Shown piece by piece: positions 1 to 8,240 of a DNA stretch of 15,070 bases (position 1 is its first letter; each line of letters begins with the position of its first letter). The notes beneath the pieces were generated by a model. The model worked only from the letters and a program-made list of their open reading frames with translations. It was not told where the DNA came from and did not search any database. The stretch covers positions 1 through 15,070 of the forward strand of contig JAAMXP010002368.1 in assembly GCA_019693395.1 (NCBI GenBank), in the 5' to 3' direction. Position numbers and translations under genes: made by a program. The stretch is from Ettlia oleoabundans. Lineage: Eukaryota; Chlorophyta; Chlorophyceae; Chlamydomonadales.

Positions 1-131
1 CCCCCACCCCAACACACACACAACGTCGTGAACATCGCCTGCTTACTGAGCTGCATCCGGCTTCATTCAGGACAGCACGGCGATTGAATGCACCTGCTGC
101 CGCCTCAGGACAGCATGGCGTGTGCACCCAC

Positions 132-1599
132 CTGCTGCCACCTCAGCGGCCAGGTCAGCAATGAGCTCGTTCGCCACCTCCTCATAGGTGGTATCCCCCT
201 TGCTTTCCACCTTCTCGCACACCTTGAGGCTGAAGTGACGCAGACCCTTGCCGGGGCCTTGCCGTGCAGCGGCAGCCCCGCCACCGCCGCCGGCAGCCGA
301 ACCGGCAGCCGTGCTATCATCAGCGGCAGCGGCGGGACGTGAAAGGGTCTCCGCACCAGCGCCAGCACCCACGCTACCACCCCGTCGGCTGCCGCCGCCG
401 CGTTTGCGCTTGGAGGCTGCTGCGGCGGCGGCGGCGCCAGCGGGGTCGCCACTGTTGGGGCGGCTGCCTCCCTTATCCGCAAACAGCTGATCCAGCGCTT
501 CTGCCGCTTCCTTGGATGGCGAGCCTGGGCTGCCTGCCGCTTCTCCCCCTCGGCCTGCTGCACCGTTGACTGCCGGGGAAGCGGCCTCCTGCGAACCCAA
601 ACGATCCAGCTGCAGCCCAGCCAGGCGCAGAGTGGCGGCTGCCTCCTCCGCCGCTTGCAGGCAATCGGCCACGGCACAGTCGGCTGCAACAGTTGGATCG
701 AAAAGTCCACTACACAGATGTCAGCAACAGATCGATCCATGAATAGCGTACTGCTACGGAAATCCCCTGACAGAGCAACAACACTGATGCATGGCGACAC
801 TTAAAGGGCCACCTCGCCTGCATTTAACCAGCAAAAAAGCCCTGCCACAAAGTCAATGTGGTGCGCTTCCGAGTTCATGCACACTATCTGTGTTGCCAGA
901 CGGTGCCAATAGGGAGCAGCAGATTATACTTGCTGTTCCTACCTGCATCCAGGTCTGATGGTTCCATGCGATACTGCACAGGTGGGTGCACCTCAGGCTT
1001 CAAGTCCACAGCCACAGAAGGCTGAGGGGGCTGTGGAAGCATGAGTGACGACGGCGGCAGCCCCGTGTGCGGCAGCGGGAGCGGCGAGAAGCTCGCTGCA
1101 ACGGCCCAGCCACCTGCAAAACAGGTGCAGAATGTCGTGCGAACAGTGTATCTCACCTTGGGGGTGGCTCTTTTGAGAGTAGGGAAGTACCAATACACCA
1201 AAATGCATTGACGAGCCACTTACCAGCGCCGCCCTCCTGCAGTTGGCCGTGCTGCACGATGCCAAGGTCGGCCGCCAGGTCATACACACCCTGCAGCGCA
1301 GTCAAAGACCGCGAAGGGAGCCAACTTGCCCCAGGTTTGTGGGGCTGGGTTTTGGTACCAGGGCACGAGCATGGCTGCGGTGGCGGCGGAGCATCAGCTA
1401 GCCACATGACGCTCTCAGTTGCAATAGCCGTTTGCGTACCAAGCCTGCACATCGCGGCCCTGGGCTGCGTTGTGGGACGCAATGGACTGAGCGCCGCTCC
1501 ACGCCGAGCGAGAGTGTGCCAGCCTTTAATGCCACATTTATTTCGCACCGTCACTTGAAGGTCTCCCAGCAGCAGTTGCTCCAGCGAAGCGTCCCCCAT
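132..1599 (-). CDS. DP: DP-type transcription factor (E2F dimerisation partner), 3' end outside window
   Basis: DP proteins pair with E2F through a winged-helix DNA-binding domain and control cell-cycle genes in the nucleus. Proposed exons, in transcript order: 1599-1555, 1290-1224, 1113-943, 683-132, with matching phases at every junction and GT-AG borders; the next exon lies left of base 1. The last visible exon ends with the start of the DP domain (about residues 239-278): [19 protein letters not shown] followed by [15 protein letters not shown], a near match to plant and animal DP. It is cut by an intron (donor CAG/GTGGGT at 132/131) before the RRRVYDALNVL part. Before the domain lies a long Ala/Gly/Ser-rich linker with a basic patch SKRKR (about 185-189), a likely nuclear signal. 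The domain call is strong. The N-terminal exons are inferred from phase only, and the first donor (CAA/GTGACG) is weak, so the start ATG at 1599 is tentative. Confidence 0.78.
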
Positions 1600-1957
1600 C
1601 AGGTGCCGGCACTCGCCCTCCAGCGCGGCGCCCTAGGCAGCTGACCGGGATGCTGCTGTCCCTGTACTAGCCGATCATAGGTCGATGACGGCTGCGGAAC
1701 AGGCACGCCCACCGGAGTACCAAGGGCACCTCCGGGAGCACCGTGGCTAGTTGATGTCGATCTGGGCCCAATGCAGAAGCGTCGTTTACTGCCAATGGGT
1801 TTGATTGCGGCTCGTGGATGCCTATATCCGCCAACCCACTCTGGCCAGCGTGGCCGACTAGTAGAGTTTTTGTCGCGAACGCACTACGTCAGTAGCTGTA
1901 GACGCTCTCATCGATCTGCCACAACAAGTGGCATATGAGCTGAATGCTTTGGCAGCA
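1600..1957. promoter_or_regulatory. Divergent intergenic region between DP and DEG5-like genes
   Basis: About 360 bases separate the two proposed start codons, so both promoters and 5' UTRs must share this stretch. No TATA box or clear repeated element was recognised. A reading frame on the minus strand (about 1610-1860) is open and rich in Gly, Pro and Ser, so extra 5' exons of the DP gene here cannot be excluded. Confidence 0.45.
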
Positions 1958-3333
1958 ATGACTGCCACCACCAAACCCTTGCCCACAACACTCGCACGCT
2001 TGCAGCCGTCGCCGCTCGGGCAGGCTGGTCACACCGGTAGTTATCCGCATTGGCGGCCTCAAAACGCTCCAGCTACAAGAGGCTCCCCTGCGGTTGCTGT
2101 CGCCGCCGGCAGCGGAGGACCGCTCGAGAAACCGACACTAAGCAGGCGCGGCTTGCTGCATCACCTGGCAGCTTGCGCAGCTCTTCTGGCACCTGCAGCA
2201 GCAGTGGCTGCGAGCATAGCTCCTGATGCTGCAGAGCAGGCAGTCGTATCATGCCGCGGCTGTGTAGCTTCAGTATCGGCCGTCGCCTCTGGAAAGGCGG
2301 CGGCACTAGGAGAGCAGCAGCTGGGATGTGGCATTTTATGGGGCAGCGAGGGATACATTGTGGTGCCCTATGCGCCCCTGACGCGCGTGCAACGCCTCGG
2401 CACAGCAGGGGATCCCCAGGTGGGTGCGCGCTGCCGCGTCACGCTTGCACAATCAAGCAATCAATGCCTTGATGCAAGTATTGTAGTGCAGGGCTGGTAC
2501 CTGCCCGCAACAATCTCTGCCTGCACACATACATGGGCTGATCGCAGAGGTTTCACACCCAATGCATGCCAAACTTTCACTGCAGATCCTCGTCGCCTTA
2601 ACTGCGGCAGACGGCAGCAGGCACCAGTTGCCAGCAACAATAGCAGCCAAAGACCCATCGCATGAGCTTATCGTACTCAAAGTGGAGCCCCCTGAAGCAG
2701 GCCTGCGGCCTGCGCCCCTGGGCAGTTCAGCAGGGCTGCGTGTGGGACAAGATGCCTACCTGCTGGCGGCGCTGCCAGACGCGGAGCCTTCAATTGCAGC
2801 AGGCAAGCTCCCTCGCAGCTTGGATTCAGTTGGCGGCCCCGCGACACAGACACCAGTCATTGTGCCACAAGCTGTGTGTATGCATTAAACTGAGCTGCCG
2901 GTCCTGTGGTTGGTTCCCTGATGCTGGCTGATGCTGGCGCAGCCGGCATGAGCACCCAGTACGTGGTAGGCGGTCTGAATCGCCTGTTCACCTATAATGC
3001 TTGTCTTTACGTCATCCCATGACAGGTCACCTACTGTTGTTCTGCCGCACTGCGCCTGCTGCAGGCGTCATCTCTGCCGTGGGGCGAGTCATCCCAGCCT
3101 CCAACAACCAAGCCATCAGCGACGTGCTGCAGACGGACGCAGATGTGAACTCGCAAAGCCTAGGGGGCGCCCTTCTGGACTCTGGCGGTCGGCTGGTGGG
3201 CATGCCGGTGGTGTCCTACGTCAAGCCAGGCAGCGCACGCAGCAGCGGCGTGAACTTTGCCCTCCCGGCAGATCTGCTGAGGGAGGTGGTGCCACGGCTG
3301 GTGGTATATGGCAGTGCCGCGGCGCGTCGCTGA
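1958..3333 (+). CDS. DEG5: DEG5-like thylakoid-lumen trypsin-fold protein with no intact catalytic triad
   Basis: Proposed exons 1958-2419, 2586-2877, 3065-3333 have GT-AG borders and matching phases and give 340 residues, close to Arabidopsis Deg5 (323). Like Deg5 it has a protease fold and no PDZ domain. The N-terminus is transit-peptide-like, then SRRGLLHHLAACAALLAP with an AVA/A cleavage site near residue 84, a twin-arginine lumen signal. Family blocks are clear: GCGILWGSEGYIV (123-135), DPSHELIVLKV (177-187), RVGQDAYLL, TDADVNSQSLGGALLDS (275-291) and SSGVNFALPADLL near the end. The catalytic positions are changed: His to Ala139 (PYAPL for NYHVI), Asp to Glu181, Ser to Leu284 (QSLGG for GNSGG). 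In plants Deg5 forms a lumenal complex with Deg8 in photosystem II repair; a structural or regulatory subunit role here is inference. The start is the first in-frame ATG. The second intron's donor is the least certain border. Confidence 0.85.
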
Positions 3334-3602
3334 GTGCAAGACGGCGAGCGTATGTCCCTCCCTGTTGTCAGCTTCTGCCATCTTATTTGTGTGCCCTTCA
3401 TCATGTCACTCTCTACTGCAATTGCTTGCTGCGGATGTGGAAATAATAGCTAGCCGGTTTGTAGCAGCACTACCAGGACAGCCCTGGTACCTGTGTGTTT
3501 GGTTTGCCTGGGAGTGACAGCCTGGAATTGCTCTGGAAGTTACAAGGGAGAGGGAGAGGGAGTTGGCACACCAAACGAAGACGTGGGAACAATCACTTGA
3601 TG

Positions 3603-3607
3603 TGTAA
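3603..3607 (+). terminator. Candidate TGTAA polyadenylation signal of the DEG5-like gene
   Basis: TGTAA lies about 270 bases after the DEG5-like stop codon and is the first such pentamer downstream on this strand. TGTAA is the standard poly(A) signal of chlorophyte algae; its use here is inferred. Confidence 0.5.
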
Positions 3608-3665
3608 ATTGATGAAATGATAATACAAGTTACTCACAAAGAATAGCAGGACGACGCCACAAAAT

Positions 3666-3707
3666 GGTGCACGGCTGCACGCTGAGCTGCACAGAAGGCC
3701 GTGCACC
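3666..3707. repeat. Perfect 10-bp inverted repeat (hairpin)
   Basis: GGTGCACGGC at 3666-3675 is the reverse complement of GCCGTGCACC at 3698-3707, separated by 22 bases that carry further TGCAC words. It lies just past the presumed DEG5-like polyadenylation site. Function unknown. Confidence 0.6.
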
Positions 3708-4241
3708 GGGAGGAACACAAAATGCTCAAAGCAATGGGTCCTGCTGCCGCAGGAAGCTAAGGGGAATAGAGAGGATGCTGGGAACGGCGCCATAATGGAT
3801 GAGGCCGGGCTATGTGCTCTAAGCTACTGCGGTTTGTTGCTGCATGCAGCTAGAGCAAAGTCCAAGAGGGCAGAAGGGCACCCTGAATGGATGGAGTCTG
3901 AGGACGAAATGCAACGCAATGGGATCAGATGGATCGGGCTAGCAGCAGCTGCTCAAAAGTTGACTGTAGGCGCCTGCTGAGTTGCCTGGGAAGGAAGAAA
4001 GAATGTCAGTTGGGTCAGCCGACGTGCAATGGCTGGCATGCCGTGCTAAGAGGCTGTGCAGCAATAGGCTGGGAGTGCAATGGCTAGCACGTGTGGCAGC
4101 TGCAAAATGCTACAGGGGATCAAACGGTTGTGGGGTGGGTGGGGCTCAGTGGAGATGTGCCGCAGCTGTGCTTGTGCAGTATGCCTAGCTGCCTTGAGGG
4201 GCGAGGGCATCACTGTCCCTCGGTCAGCCTTGGAGCTGCTT

Positions 4242-4640
4242 CTACCTGCCAGTCGCCAGCTGCACAGCTGCTTTTTCAGCGAGGTAGCGCCACAGCGTCG
4301 GGTCACGCGCTGGGCGCTGCTGCTCCTGCCAGATGTGGTGAGGCTCATGCCAGGAGGACGGCAGCAAGGATGTGTAACTTTACACCAAGCGTGCCGCCCA
4401 CACAGCTACTGCTACAATAAGGGAAGCTGTCTTTTTCAACTGAGAGACTCAAGGTACCTGGGACGTGCCCGGGCGCTGCTGCTGCTGCTAGATACAGTGG
4501 CACATCAGACCTATGCCCACCAGTTCCCACACAGCTATGATTTGGAAAGCTGCATTTCCAGGCCGCCTCACGGCGCCTGAGTCGTACTCGGGCGCTGCTG
4601 CTCTTGCCAGCTCTGGTCGGGTTCGTGCCAGCTGCGTGGC
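4242..4640 (-). repeat. Tandem, diverged copies of the FAD4 terminal exon and 3' flank
   Basis: The end of the FAD4 last exon (about 4640-4568) is followed by two related copies. The middle copy (about 4525-4455) keeps the block CAGCAGCGCCCG through CAG and a TGA at the same place, so its end would read QQRPGTSQVP-stop against QQRPSTTQAP-stop in the gene. The distal copy (4352-4242) reads WHEPHHIWQEQQRP against WHEPDQSWQEQQRP and then runs open to a TAG at 4244-4242. A shared 3'-flank word (CAGCTTTCC or CAGCTTCCC, then TAGCTGTGTGGG) follows the gene copy and the middle copy. Unit lengths are about 110-170 bases. Confidence 0.7.
4372..4385. terminator. Two-strand TGTAA polyadenylation signal, likely for FAD4 on the minus strand
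   Basis: GTGTAACTTTACAC carries TGTAA on the plus strand (4373-4377) and on the minus strand (4384-4380). The minus-strand signal is about 185 bases past the FAD4 stop codon, a fitting 3' UTR length. No plus-strand gene ending here was identified. Confidence 0.45.
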
Positions 4641-6614
4641 TCCACCCCGGTTCTGGCGTGGATGAACCGCTCAAACTTCATCCAGAGGCTGCTGTCTGCA
4701 GCGCAGCGGGAGAGCAGTGGCAGGAGAGTTGTGCTTAAGTAGGTAGGCGCTTCGTGCTGGTTTTATGTTTGCTGCATGCTTTGCAATAGCTGGCAGTGTG
4801 GGTCAAGCAGTAGTGAGCTTACTGGAGACCGGTCACAAGCACGTGAGGGGCGAACTAGCTGCAAGATTCTTCTCGACATTTACATGTAATGTAATGTATT
4901 AACAAGTGCACCTTCGAATGCTAATCCTGCTGCCCTGGCGCAACACCCACCTGGCGAGTCGCCATCCAGCAGCGGGTTCCACAGGCCACTGACGATGCTA
5001 TAGTTGCAGTTGAAGGGGGACTTGTGGTGTGCGCCGTGGGCCTTGCGGGAGATCAGCAGGCCGTTTTCCTGTCAGTCGGGGCCAGGCAAATCAGGAAAGG
5101 GTGTAAGGTTGTACTTAGGTGGGGCTAGGCAAGTCAAAAAGGGGTCCAAGCATATGGCAGGCACAACCAGTATCATCCTGCTGCTGCGACTTAGGGCCTG
5201 CAACCAGCTGCCTTAACTCCTGCCGTGATGCTCAACAATCCAGGTCTTCCAATGACTCAGCCAAGCACGTCTGCTGCCTGTCCTCTTGCACCCCGATTTG
5301 TAACGCTCTGTTTCATTGTTTTCGTCCCCACAACACAATTTCCCTGCCCAACACTGCCTTCCTCTGTGCCCCGCATGCTGTGCCCCACCCCCACCTGCAG
5401 CGCAACCACCGCTGGGTGCAGCTCGCTCTTCTTCATGTGGCTCCAGGCGTGGAACTGCTGGCTCATGCAGCACAGGAAGAGGAAGGAGGAGGACCAGACG
5501 TCCCACCACACCGGCGCCCCCGCAACTGCCGTCAGCAGCAGGCCCGCAGCAAAGGGGGTGGCGGGGCGGAAGAGCTGCGAGGGGTGGAAAGGAAGAAGGG
5601 AGAAGTGGAAAGTGAGCCGGCGGCAGCAAGGGTGCAAAGCTTGGAATTTGATATAAGTCCTGCTGGTACCCCTCGACATCTGTTTACTGTGACACTGAAG
5701 AAGATCATGCCTTGGTGCTGCCGGGCCACCACAGTTGACAGACCTAGCTGGGTACACAGCCGCAGACTCAACCACGCATTCGTCTGCACCTTGTGCACAT
5801 TGTTACAGAACTCGCGCTCTGTTATGGTCCAGGGCCGCTGGTGGTGCCCCTGGAACGCCGCAATCTGGCCGCCAAACACGGGGGTGTTTGCGTCGCCGTA
5901 GTTGTCAACAAAGAAGTGGCTGCGCGCGGTGGGAAAAAAGGGCCGGTGCACACGGGGGACATAGTTAGCGTAGCTGATGATAGCAGCGAGTTACGTGGAG
6001 AGCAAGGACCTGATGGTTTGGCAGCAGCGCCAGTAGTGGCAGCAGGGAGCATCACTTTTAGCCACATGTCACGTGGGTCACACTACAAAGAGGTGCAGCA
6101 GTCTGAATGCCCCCCCCCCGCCCCCCCCATCCAGGTGGCCGGCTGCAACCTGGCAGGTTGCTTGTTCTCATGCCCGCCTCCATCCAGATTGGCAAGCAAC
6201 AATAACCGCAGTCACAGGGGTGCATGGCAAGTGTACTCACTAGAATGCCGTGCCCAGGTCTGACAGCACGTAGGCAGCAGCCAGGGCAGCACCCGCCTCC
6301 ACAACGCCGCCTGCGCCCTCCACGCGGCTGAGCCCCTCCGCCAGGGTAGCGCCCATCGTCATGGTTGCACCTGCCACCCAGGCACGGTGCTCCCAGGTGG
6401 ACTTGAGCTCTTCAGGGCTCTCTAGCACGACGCGCCCGGTTGTGGAAGCAGGGGCGGCAACGGCAGCGTTCATTGAGGTGGCCGCCACGCGCAGCTGAAG
6501 CTCTCGCTCCAGAGCACCGGCGGGAAGCACATCCACCTCTTTCATGGGTGCTGCTACTGCGAAGACCGACAGTTGTCGGCGGGACGCCGGTAAGTTGGGC
6601 CGCAAGGTTGCCAT
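4568..6614 (-). CDS. FAD4: FAD4-type plastid lipid desaturase (palmitoyl-phosphatidylglycerol delta-3-trans desaturase)
   Basis: Plant FAD4 puts the delta-3-trans bond into the 16:0 chain of thylakoid phosphatidylglycerol; the family (lipid desaturase domain, also TMEM189/CarF) is a membrane di-iron enzyme. Five exons, 6614-6241, 5919-5790, 5574-5395, 5068-4951 and 4695-4568, join in frame with GT-AG borders to 309 residues (Arabidopsis FAD4: 323). Diagnostic blocks: STWEHRAWVAG (72-82), YHFFVDNYGDANTPVFG (125-141), QGHHQRPWTIT (148-158), QQFHAWSH (207-214), RKAHGAHHKSPFNCNYSIVSG (from 236) and GVEPRSWHEPDQSW (284-297). All the histidine motifs are present, so activity is expected. Residues 1-60 look like a chloroplast transit peptide. 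The ATG at 6614 (CCCATGGC) was preferred; an in-frame ATG at 6680 would add 22 residues. It shares its 5' region with the gene at 7065 and converges on the DEG5-like gene. Confidence 0.93.
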
Positions 6615-7064
6615 GGGGGCTGGAGCAGAGGGCGCCAGGTGCTGGCGGCTGCCCCATGCACCACTAATTAGCTGCAGCATGCCTGGCAATATGAAATTTA
6701 TCAAAAGCGGCGAGTACGGCTGACTTCCTGGTGGCGTGGTTCAAGAAGTGCCCGCGACAAGGGCGTTGGAGGGTTACTGGAAAAGGCCGAAGGACCAGAA
6801 CAAAATTTGTGAAGTGGAAATTGAGCTCAGAAGGCAATGCATGGCCATCCTTGGTGGGTGTTTTGTGGGTTTCCCACAGCGCACTGCCACCGTGGCAATG
6901 CTGGTAGCCATGCGAGGCACACGCAGGGCGGACTTCTTGCTCAGCGCAACTCAAATAAAGGCGTTCAATTCTCATCATTCATCTTTACCGTCTTTAGTTT
7001 GGCAACGACCCGCACCCCTTCGGCAACGTTTAGAGTGCCCCATGTTTCGGATGAGCGGCTATCC
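6615..7064. promoter_or_regulatory. Divergent intergenic region between FAD4 and the 213-residue gene
   Basis: About 450 bases lie between the two chosen start codons and must hold both promoters. An open frame crosses it on the plus strand from an ATG at 6837, in phase with the downstream gene, but its residues look non-coding and no family was seen. No core promoter element was recognised. Confidence 0.45.
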
Positions 7065-7815
7065 ATGACCTGCAGTGCTATGGCTGGCATACAGCAAGCA
7101 TTTGAGGCCCACCAGGAGCAGCTTCGAAGGGCTCTACCGTCAGCAGCATCCTGGCGGCGGCACGCTGGGGGTCACACCAAGCAGCGCCTTCCCTGCGCTG
7201 CCAGGGCGGCTGCAACAACATCACCTGGAAGCAGCCGCAGCAGCCGTCTGTATGCCGTGACGGGCTCAGATGCAGAGGCTGTTTGCACAGGCAGGGTTTA
7301 TCGCGCCACATGCCCGCTGGAGGGTTGGGAGGCGCTGGCCAAAGCCATGGGCCCGCTCTACCCTCCGCAGCTGGCCCTCCACCACTTTGTTGTCCTGGAG
7401 GGCCAGGGCCGCGTTGTAGCCTACGACTTCCTGCCCTCAGCCCCTACCAGCCCCATAACGGCAGCCCGGCTGCTGTCTGGCGGTAGCACGCCAGGTGCGG
7501 TGGCGTTTGTTGTAAGCCAGCCACCAGCCGTTCTGATGCATTAATCCCTTTCTGCAGCCCGCTTTCCACGACCTGTATGTCGTCCACACACCACCATCTG
7601 CAGGCGTAACCAGGAGCCGGCAGCTTCGAGGTGTGCCACGTCAGCGGTGCCAGCTAGCAGGCCACACCACGCTGAGCGACCCCCATAGCGTAGCGCTCGC
7701 TTTCCAGCAGGGCTACAGGCGCCAGCTGCAGCTGCTGCGAGATGACTGCACCCACCATACTGACCGCCTCATCTACCACTTGACGCACAGCAGGGATGCA
7801 CATCACACAACTTGA
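7065..7815 (+). CDS. Conserved-looking plastid candidate of unknown function, LRAT-like residue pattern
   Basis: Two exons, 7065-7494 and 7604-7815, join in phase (CCAG/GTGCGG to CTGCAG/GC) into 213 residues. The first 60 or so residues are rich in Ala, Ser, Arg and Thr without acidic runs late in the segment, as in a chloroplast transit peptide. The mature part has YPPQLALHHFVVLEGQGRVV (99-118), AYDFLPSAP, LLSGGSTPGVTRSRQLRGVP, RQRCQLAG (157-164) and RDDCTHHTDRLIYHLT (189-204). From memory this resembles land-plant plastid proteins of unknown function with HFVVL..FDF, PGVV..L..LPR..C..G and DC..YTN blocks; this was not verified. The spacing of H106/H107 and C192-x-H194 recalls the permuted papain-like LRAT/NlpC fold. 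An alternative splice (GTT/GTAAGC at 7512 to CTGCAG at 7557) is also in frame but fits the remembered family worse. ATG 7080 is an alternative start. Confidence 0.72.
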
Positions 7816-8240
7816 TTGTAGACAATGCCATGCAGCCTCTCCTTTATGCTACTAGCAGCTTTTCTTGGTATTACATGTTCGCTGCCTTCATTGCTGAGCA
7901 TTTGCTCACACCTTGACTACATTGTTCGCAGTTATTCATTACGATTTTCAAGTTGTGAAACAGTATCTTGATGCATGTGACAGTATTCCCGCACTGAATC
8001 GACTTGTAAGCCCACTTCATGTGCTGTTCTAACCACTCAATGCGTTGCTTGTTGTTCTGGTCAGGGCCTGAGTCACCCACAACGCTGCCCAGCCTCAAGT
8101 AGCACAACACTACACCCCCTGTCGCTCAGGGTGCCGCCCAGCTGTAACTCAAGCGCCAGTCACCCACAATGCTGCTGCAAGGAAAGTAGCATTGCAAGAC
8201 AAAGAATAGCATTTCCATGACAAAGCATCGCCACCACTAC
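7816..8240. other. Convergent 3' UTR region
   Basis: AT-richer than the flanking genes and without a credible reading frame. Plus-strand TGTAA occurs at 8005-8009 and 8143-8147, and minus-strand TGTAA at 7875-7871. If 8005 serves the plus gene and 7871 the HACD gene, the two transcripts overlap tail to tail by about 130 bases. Confidence 0.45.

Larger units (their letters stand above)
3334..4241. other. Intergenic and 3' UTR region downstream of DEG5-like gene
   Basis: No convincing gene was seen; open frames here are short and unlike known proteins. The first part is probably the DEG5-like 3' UTR, ending near the TGTAA at 3603-3607. The stretch holds a short GGGAGA run (about 3548-3560), a perfect 10-bp hairpin (3666-3707) and loosely repeated GTGCAATGGCT words (about 4024 and 4076). 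Confidence 0.5.

Noticed and set aside
105..800. 231-codon minus-strand frame overlapping the DP exon
   Set aside because: It is in another phase of the DP exon, which has a clear family match; GC-rich DNA gives long shadow frames.
1555..1638. Resemblance of the translated minus strand (about 1638-1555) to the MADS K-box consensus
   Set aside because: Only a few scattered residues agree, no MADS domain lies upstream, and chlorophyte MADS proteins are not known to carry a K-box.
1928..1957. Start of the DEG5-like gene at GTG 1928
   Set aside because: GTG is not expected as a nuclear start; the first in-frame ATG is at 1958.
4080..4580. 166-codon plus-strand frame
   Set aside because: It runs antisense to the FAD4 terminal exon copies and shows no motif.
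5119..5901. 260-codon plus-strand frame
   Set aside because: It is antisense to FAD4 exons 2 and 3, which carry the desaturase motifs.
6108..6129. Run of C (C9-G-C8) in FAD4 intron 1
   Set aside because: Most likely the pyrimidine tract or simple slippage within an intron; no further structure around it.
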